From Anaerolineales bacterium (GTDB lineage Bacteria > Chloroflexota > Anaerolineae > Anaerolineales > Villigracilaceae), in NCBI GenBank assembly GCA_016789305.1, contig JAEURJ010000007.1:496001-560000 (forward strand): a stretch of 64,000 nt of DNA. The letters are read 5' to 3'. Below the pieces are notes generated by a model, which was not told where the DNA came from, ran no database searches, and saw only the letters and a program-made list of their open reading frames with translations. Below are positions 35,025 to 43,959 of this stretch, one piece after another. Each line of letters starts with the position of its first letter. The first letter of the stretch is position 1. The translations under genes were made by a program, and so were the position numbers.

Positions 35025-36434
35025 TTATACCTTCGTAAAGTAATTTTCCTCCACTTGCTCCCACGTTTCATCGTGCAGCTTCATATACTTTGTCAACAGC
35101 GGATGAACTTCCGCCATTTCTTCATACATCTTTTGCGCCACTCTTCGGATCGAAAAATGTGCATTGGCCGCAGTTCGTAATTGGCAGAACGCAAATGCTT
35201 CACGTAAATTGAATTGTGCCAATACGCGGCGATTGAATCCGTTGGGGACAATGTATTGCGCCACATCAGGGTTGAAGGCATATAACTTCTCGTACATTTT
35301 GATCGCTGCCTCCATCGCCGCTTCATATCTGGACCCGAAGCCTGCCTCCGTTACGAGCCGTGGAATTGTATACCCGAGCCTTGTTGTTAATCGTTGCGGA
35401 GTCTGGCTCATCATGCGATGGCGTTTGAACTCGGCAAATGCGCCCTGATCCATGACGAGGTCGAAGGTGTAATTGCAGTATTCCAGTTCGCGCAGGGGCG
35501 TGTCGAATTTTCCCAGCCTGCCTAGCAACGTCTCGGCCAGCTCGGCGCGTTCTTTTTTCTTGAGGGATTTTATGTATTCAAATGCATCGGAAAAAGGCAT
35601 TTCGTGGAAGCGATATAAGGCTGCCGCAAGGACTTTCTTTTCGCCATCCTTGTCGTGATCGATGAGGGTGCACCACTCTGCCAGTCGATTTCCGATTTTT
35701 AATTTTTTATTTCCCAACTCCGCAGTTGTTTCGGTAATGTATGGAACTACGTCCGCATATTTCACGAGTGTGGGGGTTTCAGCCCTGGAAACCTCCTTTA
35801 CTTTTTCGCCGATCTGTCGAACTTCTGCCAGTGGGTGAGAGAGCATTTTTCGGATCACCATTTCGATCACACGCGCGTTGGCGGTCATGCCTACGTTTGC
35901 GTTGGCGGCGGCGGGCAGAATGAAACGGCAGCGGTCCACATATTGCGAGCGGATGCGGCGGTCATAGCCTTCGTCCGATTCGTTTTCGCGGCGTTGGGCT
36001 TTCTGCAAGACAAGACTCTTGACCGGTTCAAGTGAATCAGCATAGGTCGAGAAGAGGAGGCGGACTGTTTCAATAAATTCATCCTGTAGTGGATGCCCAT
36101 CCAACTCAGGCGGGATGGTGAAATCATCTGGTCCCCATTTTTGATAGCGCGTGGATTTTTCTGTATAGGAGGCGAGGCGGCTGCTTTCGATGGTCTCAAT
36201 TGCCACACGTGATACGTTTTCAAAAGCAAGATGCAGTACTGCATGTTCAGCAACGGAGGCGTGGCCATATCCCACAACCCACTTTTCATGGAACTTTGCC
36301 GATTGCTCATCGCTTAATTCAGCTGCGATCTCACGGAATGATTCCGGCGCGCGGGAAGTTTTTGCAAAAGCCACGGCAATGGTCTCCGGGCTGAGTGCGC
36401 GCGGGGAAAGTAAATAAATATCTCGTTCGGGCAT
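35025..36434 (-). CDS. thyX: Two-domain ThyX-like (flavin-dependent thymidylate synthase family) protein
   Basis: 469-aa protein with two ThyX-like domains in tandem; classical ThyX is about 220-250 aa and acts as a homotetramer making dTMP from dUMP. N-half: YGHASVAEHA, then SRLASYTEKSTRYQ (about 85-98), which keeps the Ser-x-x-Glu-x-Ser-x-Arg-Tyr part of the RHRxxSxxExSxRY signature but lacks RH. C-half: FKRHRMMSQTPQRLTTR (about 336-352), which keeps RHR but not Glu-x-Ser. Both halves also have the C-terminal helix pattern. The start at 36434 follows AAAGGAG. Whether it makes dTMP or does something else is open; symbol given for family only. Confidence 0.82.
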   Translation of the reverse strand: MPERDIYLLSPRALSPETIAVAFAKTSRAPESFREIAAELSDEQSAKFHEKWVVGYGHASVAEHAVLHLAFENVSRVAIETIESSRLASYTEKSTRYQKWGPDDFTIPPELDGHPLQDEFIETVRLLFSTYADSLEPVKSLVLQKAQRRENESDEGYDRRIRSQYVDRCRFILPAAANANVGMTANARVIEMVIRKMLSHPLAEVRQIGEKVKEVSRAETPTLVKYADVVPYITETTAELGNKKLKIGNRLAEWCTLIDHDKDGEKKVLAAALYRFHEMPFSDAFEYIKSLKKKERAELAETLLGRLGKFDTPLRELEYCNYTFDLVMDQGAFAEFKRHRMMSQTPQRLTTRLGYTIPRLVTEAGFGSRYEAAMEAAIKMYEKLYAFNPDVAQYIVPNGFNRRVLAQFNLREAFAFCQLRTAANAHFSIRRVAQKMYEEMAEVHPLLTKYMKLHDETWEQVEENYFTKV

Positions 36435-36462
36435 ACTGGCTCCTTTTGATGATTTCATGAAA

Positions 36463-36495
36463 AAGCGACCAGCTTATGGTTCTCGCTGGTCGCTT
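36463..36495 (-). terminator. Terminator after HIT gene
   Basis: 11-bp perfect stem AAGCGACCAGC / GCTGGTCGCTT followed by TTTTTC on the - strand. 6 nt beyond the HIT stop codon. Confidence 0.88.
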
Positions 36496-36501
36496 CAATG
36501 T

Positions 36502-36846
36502 TTATCCCATTGGGTGTTTCATGGGTCCGCCACCTAAAAGATGGAGATGAATATGAAAAACAGTTTGACCCGCACCTGCGCCTGTATTGGCGATGAGGCG
36601 ATAGCCGCCTTCTGAAATTCCCTCCTTTGCAGCGAGCTCCTTCGTGACAAAGAATAAATGACCGATGAGCGGTTCATCGTCGGCGATCATCATGTTTACT
36701 GAGTCTATATGTTTGTTGGGCACGATCAATATATGAGTCGGTGCAGCCGGGTTGATGTCGCGAAAGGCAGTTACCTGATCGTCGCGATATACATTTGTAC
36801 TGGGAATTTCACCTGAAATGATCTTGCAAAAAATACAATCGGTCAT
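36502..36846 (-). CDS. HIT-family nucleotide-binding protein (HinT type)
   Basis: 114-aa histidine-triad protein. CIFCKIISGEIPS start (a zinc-type CxxC as in HinT subgroup), VYRDDQVTAFRDINPAAPTHILIVP core and the triad HIHLHLLGG near residue 100 (His-x-His-x-His). Hydrolyses nucleoside phosphoramidates and similar compounds in the cytoplasm. The ATG at 36846 follows AAGGAG; an upstream in-frame ATG would overlap the next gene. It starts 10 nt after the deacetylase-like gene and may be co-transcribed with it. Confidence 0.93.
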   Translation of the reverse strand: MTDCIFCKIISGEIPSTNVYRDDQVTAFRDINPAAPTHILIVPNKHIDSVNMMIADDEPLIGHLFFVTKELAAKEGISEGGYRLIANTGAGAGQTVFHIHLHLLGGGPMKHPMG

Positions 36847-36856
36847 GGGAACTCCT

Positions 36857-38008
36857 TTAAGGCGTTGGAAGTTGTCCGTAGGTGGAGGCACAGACGATAT
36901 TGTAATACGCTATTTCTGTTTCCTTGTTCGCTTCCGCATATGCAGTGGCTTGGTTTCCTATGTTGCGCACTTTATCAATGGCCATTAATGCCTCTGAAGG
37001 CCAATATCGCGGCAGCGTCATAAGTGGATCCCCGATTTTTCCCTCTGGTATAAAGACGGGACGTGCTGGATCTGTTTTGTCTGCAAGTGGAACCCAGTTA
37101 TACATAATCGGCCCGCGGGAATTGGATGTAAATCCAAGTTGATATTTGAGTTGACGTGCAGCTTCCACTGGTCTTTGACCGAAACCGCCTCCCGGCCAAA
37201 TAAAAGCGATCGGATTTTTTGCAAATCTCTGTGCAAACGCATCAATGGAGCCTTGTAATTCTCTTGTGATCACTGCCTTGGATGAATCGTCTGATAGGAG
37301 TGTGCCAAACATCACTCCTTGAGGCTGGTGGTCAACAAAGCCCTCTTGTTCCAGTGCGATGTTTTCCAGCCATAAGGATTCAAGCGTGTTCGGCTGACTT
37401 ACCCAGCCATTTACAACCGGCCAGCCTAGTTTTTCCCAATATCCACCAAGATGTTTTGTAAAGTTTTCGTATTTACGATTCCCATCTTGAATAATTACTA
37501 CAGAACGAGGTGGAATGTAAAGATTTCGCTCCATAAAGGCAAGCAATTGCTCGGTATTGATCGCCTCAAACCCTTGTCGCTCCAGTTCGTCCAGGATTTG
37601 AACAAGGTCACCAGCATCAATTCCACCTGATTCCTCTACTGGCCCTCTGTAAATACCTTTCATCATAATGATCATGATTACAGTACCAGGTTTTGCATTA
37701 GACGGATTCCATTTACTTTTTAAATATTGACATGTGTCCTGAATATAGGTGTGGGGAGTGTCCAATGGATTGAGCAGGGTCGTTTGGAAATTGGCCGGAA
37801 GCGCTGGCGGAGTAATGGCCGCTGTTGGAGGCATAACCGTCGCTTCAATCGCAGGGACGGCTGTTTCAGCCAACGAGGGCATCGTTTCATCTGGCACTGG
37901 TGTACTTGATTTTGCAGAGGTTTGACATGAGATCATCGTGAACATGATCGCAGGAACAGTAAATACATGAATTAAGGTTTGATAAATATGTGTCTCTTTA
38001 TTTTGCAT
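36857..38008 (-). CDS. Polysaccharide deacetylase-like exported protein, degenerate paralogue
   Basis: 383-aa protein. Signal segment ending near MISC (lipobox-like), Pro/Thr-rich stalk, then a NodB-like domain. The first motif, normally TFDDG, is VVIIQDGNRKYEN, so the metal/catalytic Asp pair is reduced to one Asp. The later AFIWPGGGFGQRPVEAARQL (motif RxPxG-like) and LGFTSNSRGPIMYNW are retained and shared with the next gene (38088-39236), its clear paralogue. Likely cell-envelope glycan-binding or inactive deacetylase. ATG at 38008 has TACAAT 6 nt upstream (leaderless geometry), preferred over a longer frame from 38047. Confidence 0.8.
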   Translation of the reverse strand: MQNKETHIYQTLIHVFTVPAIMFTMISCQTSAKSSTPVPDETMPSLAETAVPAIEATVMPPTAAITPPALPANFQTTLLNPLDTPHTYIQDTCQYLKSKWNPSNAKPGTVIMIIMMKGIYRGPVEESGGIDAGDLVQILDELERQGFEAINTEQLLAFMERNLYIPPRSVVIIQDGNRKYENFTKHLGGYWEKLGWPVVNGWVSQPNTLESLWLENIALEQEGFVDHQPQGVMFGTLLSDDSSKAVITRELQGSIDAFAQRFAKNPIAFIWPGGGFGQRPVEAARQLKYQLGFTSNSRGPIMYNWVPLADKTDPARPVFIPEGKIGDPLMTLPRYWPSEALMAIDKVRNIGNQATAYAEANKETEIAYYNIVCASTYGQLPTP

Positions 38009-38014
38009 GATGGT

Positions 38015-38020
38015 ATTGTA
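38015..38020 (-). promoter_or_regulatory. -10-like box 6 nt before start (leaderless geometry)
   Basis: TACAAT on the - strand, ACCATC, then ATG at 38008. No Shine-Dalgarno sequence. Confidence 0.45.
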
Positions 38021-38028
38021 AACGATTT

Positions 38029-38067
38029 GGACCAGAGGAATTGGCATAATGCCAGCACCTCTGGTCC
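38029..38067 (-). terminator. Nested hairpin between deacetylase-like genes
   Basis: Outer 10-bp stem GGACCAGAGG / CCTCTGGTCC and inner TGGCATAATGCCA. No U-tract follows on the - strand, so termination is possible but not typical. Confidence 0.45.
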
Positions 38068-38087
38068 GTGAGTGTCTCCTGTTTTAC

Positions 38088-39236
38088 TTAGGGGAGTGTG
38101 GGTATTGCGCCGTATGTCGGCGCGCAGACAATTTCGTAATATTCGAGTTCAGTAGTTTTGTTTTGCTCTGCGTATAGAGTCGCTTGTTCACCGATCTGGC
38201 GGACGTTGTCGAGGTCATTGCGGGCGCTGGGTGCCCAATAACGTGGCAGAGTCATCAATGGGTTGCCAGCCGGCGTCTCCGGAATGGCAAAGGTATTGGA
38301 TTGACTCACTGTATCGGCCTGTGGAATCCAGTTGTACATCACCGGGCCCCGGGGATTGACTGTAAAGCCAAGTTTATATCCAAGTTGTGTGCCGAGTTCA
38401 ACTGCCCGTGCGGAAAATCCGCCGCCTGGCCAAATGTAAGCGATGGGCGTTTTGTTCATATACTTTTGCAGAGATGTAATTGCACCGTTCATTTCGGCTG
38501 TGATGAACTCATCTGTGGAGGAATTGCCAATGGGTGTGTTGTGGATATATCCATGCCCCTGGTAATCCACCCAACCTTCGGCAGAGAGTGCGGCATTTTC
38601 TGCCCATAAGTCGGTACGTTCGTCCAAGCCGATATATGCATTGACCACGGGCCAGCCCCATTGTTCATAAAGCGGGCGGAAGTGATCATTAAAGTACTCA
38701 GCAAAATGCCGGTCATCGACGATCAGTAAAACAGAACGCGGTGGAATCTTCGCATTGCTGTACATGAAGTCGGCCATTTGTTGCATGTTGATGGCTTGAA
38801 AGCCCATGCTGAAAAGATCGTTCGTAAGTTTCTTGAAATCATTGACCGAAATCCCGTTTACATTGTCCGGGGTTTCCTTGCTAATTCCATGAAACATGAT
38901 GACCATGACAACAGTTCCGGGGGCGGCGTTGTTTGGATTCCACTTATTTTGCAGGTAATTGCAGGTGTCTGCCTCATACGTACGTGGAAGGTCCTCTGGC
39001 TTGAGGATGGTAGTTTGAAAAATTTGAGGGAGCGCAGGCGGGGTGCGCACAATGGTCGCAGTGGGGACAGGAGTATCAATTGGTGCAACTGTAGTAGTGG
39101 GTTGGCTGATCTGTGCCACGGCAGTTTCAAATGCCGCAGTGAATTGCACGCTGACATCCTGAGTCGGTGTGGATTGGCAGGATGCCAATAGCAGGGCAAG
39201 CAGGCCAAGGTTGAGAATGATGCGGTTTTTTATCAT
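38088..39236 (-). CDS. Polysaccharide deacetylase-like lipoprotein
   Basis: 382-aa lipoprotein: lipobox LLASC (Cys20), Thr/Pro stalk, NodB-like domain. Motif 1 is VLLIVDDRHFAEYF (Asp-Asp retained), followed by WGWPVVNAYIG, GYIHNTPIGNSS and AYIWPGGGFSARAVELGTQLGY. A canonical HxxxH metal motif is not obvious: His occurs in DYQGHGYIHN. Probably acts on envelope glycans outside the cell; activity uncertain. Paralogue of the downstream gene (about same length, same motif order). TACAAT lies 7 nt before the ATG and there is no ribosome site, pointing to a leaderless mRNA. Confidence 0.82.
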   Translation of the reverse strand: MIKNRIILNLGLLALLLASCQSTPTQDVSVQFTAAFETAVAQISQPTTTVAPIDTPVPTATIVRTPPALPQIFQTTILKPEDLPRTYEADTCNYLQNKWNPNNAAPGTVVMVIMFHGISKETPDNVNGISVNDFKKLTNDLFSMGFQAINMQQMADFMYSNAKIPPRSVLLIVDDRHFAEYFNDHFRPLYEQWGWPVVNAYIGLDERTDLWAENAALSAEGWVDYQGHGYIHNTPIGNSSTDEFITAEMNGAITSLQKYMNKTPIAYIWPGGGFSARAVELGTQLGYKLGFTVNPRGPVMYNWIPQADTVSQSNTFAIPETPAGNPLMTLPRYWAPSARNDLDNVRQIGEQATLYAEQNKTTELEYYEIVCAPTYGAIPTLP

Positions 39237-39243
39237 GCGGCGG

Positions 39244-39249
39244 ATTGTA
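39244..39249 (-). promoter_or_regulatory. -10-like box 7 nt before start (leaderless geometry)
   Basis: TACAAT on the - strand, 7 nt, then ATG at 39236. No Shine-Dalgarno sequence. Confidence 0.45.
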
Positions 39250-39258
39250 CCAATAAAA

Positions 39259-39285
39259 ATGGGACACGGTATCGCCGTGTCCCAT
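39259..39285 (-). terminator. Terminator of ino1
   Basis: 11-bp stem ATGGGACACGG / CCGTGTCCCAT, 5-nt loop, followed by TTTTATT on the - strand. The stem resembles the GGACACAGCG palindromic repeats of this region. Confidence 0.85.
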
Positions 39286-39289
39286 AAAA

Positions 39290-40375
39290 TTATTCGTCCG
39301 ATTTGCCTGAGATGTAGTCTTCCACTTTTTGATAGGCCACATCATCCTTGAATTGTTTTGGCGGTGTCTTGAAGAAATAAGACGATGGACCAATGATGGG
39401 ACCTGCAAGTTCGCGGTCGAGTGCGATCTTTGCGCAGCGTACCGCATCCATCATTACGCCGGCGGAGTTGGGGCTGTCCCATACTTCGAGCTTGAGTTCC
39501 AAATTCAAAGGAACATTGCCGAAGGTTGTGCCTTCCATGCGGATGTAACACCACTTGCGGTCCGTAAGCCAGGGGACATGGTCGCTTGGGCCGACATGGA
39601 CGTTGTCTTTGCCGATGTCGTATGGCACCATGCTGGTGACGGCATTGGTCTTTGAAATTTTCTTACTCTCAAGGCGTTCGCGTTCGAGCATGTTGAGGAA
39701 GTCGGTGTTGCCGCCGAAGTTGAGTTGATAGGTGCGATCGATCTTCACGCCTCGATCTACGAACAGGCTGGTCAGTACACGATGAACAATCGTCGCACCG
39801 ACTTGACTCTTGATATCATCGCCAAGGATGGGCAGACCTGCATCAGCGAAACGTTTGCCCCAATATTCGGAAGAAGCGATGAACACTGGAATGCCGTTCA
39901 CAAATGCACAGCCTGCTTCAAGGATCTGTTCCACATACCATTTGGTGGCCATTTCTGAACCGACCGGCAGGAAGTTGATGACCACATCGGTCTTGGTATC
40001 TTTGAGAAGCTTAACGATATCTGCTGTGGGGCCAGGTGCCTTTTCAATGACTTCGCTGAGGTATTTGCCGAGACCATCATGCGTCATGCCGCGGACTACG
40101 GGCACGCCAAGATGGGGCACATCCGCAAATTTGTAGGTGTTGTTCGGTTCTGCAAATATGGCTTCGGACAGGTCCTTGCCCACCTTGGTCGCGTTCACAT
40201 CGATCGCAACGGTGAATTCAATGTCGCGGACATGATATTCACCAAGTTGGGTGTGCATGATGCCGGGAATGGTCTCATCCTTTTTTGCATTTTTGTAGAA
40301 TTGGACACCCTGCACGAGGGAGGATGCGCAATTCCCAACGCCGATGATGGCGACACGTACTTTTCTATTTGCCAT
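39290..40375 (-). CDS. ino1: Inositol-3-phosphate synthase
   Basis: 361-aa NAD-dependent enzyme converting glucose 6-phosphate to 1L-myo-inositol 1-phosphate. The short bacterial/mycobacterial type is recognisable from [18 protein letters not shown] (Rossmann, about 6-23), [58 protein letters not shown] (catalytic Lys region, about 185), [12 protein letters not shown] and [19 protein letters not shown]. Suggests inositol lipids or inositol-derived solutes in this organism. Strong ribosome site AAGGAGAG; divergent from the GAF kinase at 40480. Confidence 0.95.
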   Translation of the reverse strand: MANRKVRVAIIGVGNCASSLVQGVQFYKNAKKDETIPGIMHTQLGEYHVRDIEFTVAIDVNATKVGKDLSEAIFAEPNNTYKFADVPHLGVPVVRGMTHDGLGKYLSEVIEKAPGPTADIVKLLKDTKTDVVINFLPVGSEMATKWYVEQILEAGCAFVNGIPVFIASSEYWGKRFADAGLPILGDDIKSQVGATIVHRVLTSLFVDRGVKIDRTYQLNFGGNTDFLNMLERERLESKKISKTNAVTSMVPYDIGKDNVHVGPSDHVPWLTDRKWCYIRMEGTTFGNVPLNLELKLEVWDSPNSAGVMMDAVRCAKIALDRELAGPIIGPSSYFFKTPPKQFKDDVAYQKVEDYISGKSDE

Positions 40376-40479
40376 TTCTATTCTCTCCTTGAGATTGAGT
40401 TTCGATTTTGTTATACATCGTTTCCACAGTGAATTCAGACTGACTAGTGAAGTATAATCTTACAATTGGTGAAAATCAC

Positions 40480-41730
40480 ATGGATCAGACGAAAATCCTT
40501 GAACGCCTTTTGGAAATAACGCGCAACCTCAGCACCACAGTGGATCTTGAAACTTATGTTCAATCCATTTTGTCCGCTGCCGCTGAGTTAACCGAAAGCG
40601 AAAGCGCGTCGATCATGGAATATGACGCGGTGAAGCAGGAATTCTTCTTCCGCTTTGTTCCCTGGTTTCACCGGGAAGCCATCAAAGATGCGAGAGTTCC
40701 TTTGAACGGGAGTATTGCAGGCTGGATATTTCTTCATGAAAAGCCGCTTGCCATACCTGATGCCAAAAGTGACTCACGACATTATTCGAAGATCGACGAA
40801 CTTAGTAATTTTACTACCCGTTCCCTGATGGGTGTGCCGCTCGTGCTGCACGGCCGGCCGGTGGGCGTGTTTGAAGTATTCAATAAATCAAATCAAGCGG
40901 AATATACCGAGTCGGATATCCTTCTGATGGAGACGCTAGCCTCCCTGGCTTCTACTGCAATGCAGAATTCCATTCTGGAACGGAGCGCGCAATCTTCCAT
41001 TGATGGCGCACGGGAACTGGATCGATTAAAGAGTGAATTCATTGCGATCACATCTCATGAGTTGCGGACTCCGCTTGGATTGATCCTGGGGCATTCCACT
41101 TTCTTGCGCGAGTTGATCGGTGATGAATATCATGAACAGGTGGATGCGATCATTCGCAATGCCACCCGATTGAAGGAAATCATTGAGAGTCTTTCCAATG
41201 TGGATAATCACCAAACCGGCGGAGCAACCCTTCGCGAGGGGAGAGCGTCCATTTCCAGGATCGTTCAAGATGCTGCATTATCTTTTCATGAAATGGCAAT
41301 ACAGAATAAAGTTGTTCTTAAGGTGGAAGTCCCGGAGAATGATGATCTGGCAGTGAATATTGATGCGGCAAAGATCGCCATTACGGTCAGTAACATTGTA
41401 AAAAATGCGATTGCCTTTTGTAATAACGGCGGACAAGTCACCATTCGCGGGGAAAGACAGCAGGATTCTGTGAAGGTTTCCGTTGAAGATAACGGCGTTG
41501 GCATTCCATTGAAGGATATTCCGCATGTGTTCGAACGTTTCTATCAGGTTGAGTCTCATCTAACTCGCAAACATGGGGGCATGGGATTGGGCCTCTCCGT
41601 GGCCAAGGGGATGGTGGAAATGCACGGCGGACGGATATGGGTGGAAAGCATGGAAGGTGTTGGGAGTACATTTACTTTTATCCTTCCTGTTGATGCACCA
41701 GAACCCCCAAAACAGCCTTTTTTTGTATAG
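40480..41730 (+). CDS. GAF-domain sensor histidine kinase
   Basis: 416-aa soluble kinase. N-terminal helix, GAF domain (about 25-165), HisKA with FIAITSHELRTPLGL (His about 191), N-box NIVKNAIAF, G1 VEDNGVGIPL, F-box VFERFYQVE and G2 GGMGLGLSVAKGM. No membrane segment and no adjacent response regulator. The domain plan and GAF core (LNGSIAGWI...GVPLVLHGRPVGVFEV) closely match the kinase at the window start, so the two are paralogues. ATG at 40480 is chosen; a GTG 33 nt upstream overlaps a TATAAT (40453-40458) that is a plausible -10 box for this gene. Confidence 0.93.
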   Translation: MDQTKILERLLEITRNLSTTVDLETYVQSILSAAAELTESESASIMEYDAVKQEFFFRFVPWFHREAIKDARVPLNGSIAGWIFLHEKPLAIPDAKSDSRHYSKIDELSNFTTRSLMGVPLVLHGRPVGVFEVFNKSNQAEYTESDILLMETLASLASTAMQNSILERSAQSSIDGARELDRLKSEFIAITSHELRTPLGLILGHSTFLRELIGDEYHEQVDAIIRNATRLKEIIESLSNVDNHQTGGATLREGRASISRIVQDAALSFHEMAIQNKVVLKVEVPENDDLAVNIDAAKIAITVSNIVKNAIAFCNNGGQVTIRGERQQDSVKVSVEDNGVGIPLKDIPHVFERFYQVESHLTRKHGGMGLGLSVAKGMVEMHGGRIWVESMEGVGSTFTFILPVDAPEPPKQPFFV

Positions 41731-41768
41731 TTGCCCAAAGATAAAATAACAGTGGGCATGTTAGCCTG

Positions 41769-41774
41769 TATACT
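41769..41774 (+). promoter_or_regulatory. -10 box 9 nt before start (short or no leader)
   Basis: TATACT, 9 nt, then ATG of the PfkB gene at 41784. No Shine-Dalgarno sequence. Confidence 0.45.
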
Positions 41775-41783
41775 TGCAGTTCC

Positions 41784-42788
41784 ATGAAACCTACTTTTTT
41801 AATCGCAGGAAAGCTTCAACGTGAATATATTTTGCCGCCCTCCGGCCTTGCTGTGATCGATAAGCCGGGAGGCAGTTTGTTATATACTGCCGGCGGCCTG
41901 GTTGTATGGGATACACATGCCAGCCTGGTTGCCCGCGTTGGGAATGATTATCCTCTGGAATGGCTGGAAGGTCTTAAGAATCGCGGTCTGGATATACAAG
42001 GAATACGCAGACAGCCATCCTCCATTGACCTTCGTTCCTTTATCTCTTATACAGAGAAAAACGAAAGAAGCCAGACCAATGCGGTCTCCCATTTTGCCAA
42101 GCGCCAGATTCAATTTCCAAAATCATTGTTGGGATATCAACCCCCTGATGAAACGAAAATCGATCCAAAAGAAATCGACCCTGTTTCTCCAACTGCGCTG
42201 GATGTGCCAAGGGAATTACGCGATATTTCACACGTTCACATCTGCCCGTTGGACTTTACCAGCCAGAGTCAACTTGTGAATTTATTTCGAGGCGGCTCCA
42301 ATCAGACCGTAAGCCTGGATCCTGCTTCGAATTACATGAATCCAGTCTTTTGGCGCGACCTGCGACTCGTACTTCAGGGTGTAAAAATATTTTTGCCATC
42401 AGAAGAGGAGATGCGTGCGCTGTTTTGGGGAGAGACCAATGATTTATGGGATATGGCCAAAATGATCAGTGATTATGGTCCCCAGATTGTTGTAATCAAA
42501 CGCGGTGCGCTCGGCCAGATCGTATACGATGCGGTTGAAAATAAAAAGTACGAAATTCCAGCGTATGCCTCGCGGGTGGGGGACCCAACCGGTGCTGGAG
42601 ATGCATTTTGTGGTGGTTTTCTTGCCGGACATCAAAAGACAAACCATCCATTAACCGCGGCGTTATATGGAAGTGTGTCCGCTTCTTTAAAGATCGAAGG
42701 CAATGGTCCGTTTCATACTTTGGAGGTGATGCCCGGGTTGGCTGAAGCGCGGCTGCATGCCCTGGAGCAAATGGCACGCGAGGTTTGA
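41784..42788 (+). CDS. PfkB-family carbohydrate kinase
   Basis: 334-aa ribokinase-fold sugar or nucleoside kinase. N-terminal substrate region with PGGSLLYTAGGLVVWDTHASLVARVGND (about 30-55, the Gly-Gly motif) and the C-terminal PfkB signature VGDPTGAGDAFCGGFLAG (about 263-280), where GAGD carries the catalytic Asp and anion hole. The central IVVIKRGALGQIVYD holds the ATP-binding strand. Substrate not determinable. Short or leaderless mRNA predicted. Precedes the M20 peptidase by 15 nt. Confidence 0.92.
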   Translation: MKPTFLIAGKLQREYILPPSGLAVIDKPGGSLLYTAGGLVVWDTHASLVARVGNDYPLEWLEGLKNRGLDIQGIRRQPSSIDLRSFISYTEKNERSQTNAVSHFAKRQIQFPKSLLGYQPPDETKIDPKEIDPVSPTALDVPRELRDISHVHICPLDFTSQSQLVNLFRGGSNQTVSLDPASNYMNPVFWRDLRLVLQGVKIFLPSEEEMRALFWGETNDLWDMAKMISDYGPQIVVIKRGALGQIVYDAVENKKYEIPAYASRVGDPTGAGDAFCGGFLAGHQKTNHPLTAALYGSVSASLKIEGNGPFHTLEVMPGLAEARLHALEQMAREV

Positions 42789-42791
42789 CAG

Positions 42792-42797
42792 TATACT
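42792..42797 (+). promoter_or_regulatory. -10 box 6 nt before start (leaderless geometry)
   Basis: TATACT, TAACCC, then ATG at 42804. It overlaps the end of the PfkB gene region; no Shine-Dalgarno sequence. Confidence 0.45.
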
Positions 42798-42803
42798 TAA
42801 CCC

Positions 42804-43916
42804 ATGATCGATCTGTCCATTCGTGTTCTGGACCTCACTATGCAGATCCAACAAATCCCTGGGCCAACCTTTAAGGAGGAACAGCGGGGTATTTTTGTTC
42901 GCGATCTATTTCATAAGGAAAGCCTTAAAGATGTATCGATTGATGATTTGGGTAATGTGTTTGCGCGTTTACCCGGCAAAAATAAGAACGCAAAACCTTT
43001 GATCGTCTCCGCTCATTTGGATACTGTTTTTCCAGATAGTGTCAACTTGCAGAGCAGGGAAGAGGCGGGAAAGGTCATCGCTCCGGGGATTGGAGATAAT
43101 TCCCTGGGTGTGGGCGCATTATTTGGAATCTTTTGGGCCTTACATCAGCGTAAAACCGAATTGGAACATGATTTATGGCTGGTGGCGAATGTGGGGGAGG
43201 AAGGTCTGGGTGATTTGCGGGGAATGCGCGCCGTGGTGGACCGTTTTGGTGCTGATGTGATCGGATATTTGGTCTTGGAAGGCCTGGCACTCGGACATGT
43301 TTATCATCGCGCCATCGGTGTAAAACGATATCGTATTCATGCAAATACGGCAGGCGGACATTCCTGGTCGGATTATGGTCAACCCTCGGCAGTGCATGAA
43401 TTGGCTTCCCTGGTCACAAAATTGACTTCAATGAAGTTGCCGCGTACCCCACGCACGACGATGAACGTCGGGACAATCAGCGGCGGTACCGGGATTAATG
43501 TTTTGGCCTCTGAAGCAAAGTGTGAGTTGGATCTTCGTTCCGAAGACCCCATAACCCTTGAAAAGATTGTTCGGCAGGTTGAGGATGTAATCCATTCAAC
43601 GAATCGTGATGGCGTAAAAATAACGACTGAAGTGATCGGTCAACGACCTGCGGGTGAGATTTCCTCAGACCATCCATTTGTTCAAACGGCAGTACAGTGT
43701 ATGAAAAGACAGGGATTGGAGGCAGTGTTAACTTTTGGCTCGACCGATGCCAATATTCCGCTGAGTCGCGGCATCCCTGCGGTTGTAATGGGAATCACCA
43801 CAGGCGGCAGTGCTCATACAACGCATGAATATATCAAGACCGAACCGATTGCGATGGGCATGGAAGGCGTTGTAAGCTTTGTTGAAAACATAGCCGTCAA
43901 ATGTGGCAATCCTTGA
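42804..43916 (+). CDS. M20-family metallopeptidase or amidohydrolase
   Basis: 370-aa di-zinc hydrolase. Metal ligands: His and Asp in SAHLDTVF (about 72-75), Asp in APGIGDNSLGVG (about 98), Glu-Glu in NVGEEGLGD (catalytic Glu and ligand, about 132-133), Asp/Glu in LEGLALGH and the late His in TTHEYIKTEP. A dimerisation (lid) domain spans about 178-285 (KRYRIHANTAGGHSWSDYGQPSA). Resembles tripeptidase/PepT-like or succinyl-diaminopimelate-type relatives; substrate unknown. Cytoplasmic. The 15-nt gap from the PfkB gene could mean co-transcription, but its own -10 box is present. Confidence 0.92.
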   Translation: MIDLSIRVLDLTMQIQQIPGPTFKEEQRGIFVRDLFHKESLKDVSIDDLGNVFARLPGKNKNAKPLIVSAHLDTVFPDSVNLQSREEAGKVIAPGIGDNSLGVGALFGIFWALHQRKTELEHDLWLVANVGEEGLGDLRGMRAVVDRFGADVIGYLVLEGLALGHVYHRAIGVKRYRIHANTAGGHSWSDYGQPSAVHELASLVTKLTSMKLPRTPRTTMNVGTISGGTGINVLASEAKCELDLRSEDPITLEKIVRQVEDVIHSTNRDGVKITTEVIGQRPAGEISSDHPFVQTAVQCMKRQGLEAVLTFGSTDANIPLSRGIPAVVMGITTGGSAHTTHEYIKTEPIAMGMEGVVSFVENIAVKCGNP

Positions 43917-43927
43917 GTGTGTTAAAC

Positions 43928-43959
43928 AAAGAGGCTCTCAAAGTTTTGAGAGCCTCTTT
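43928..43959. terminator. Bidirectional terminator
   Basis: 15-bp perfect inverted repeat AAAGAGGCTCTCAAA / TTTGAGAGCCTCTTT, T-rich on both exits, between the convergent M20 and cyclase genes. Confidence 0.9.
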
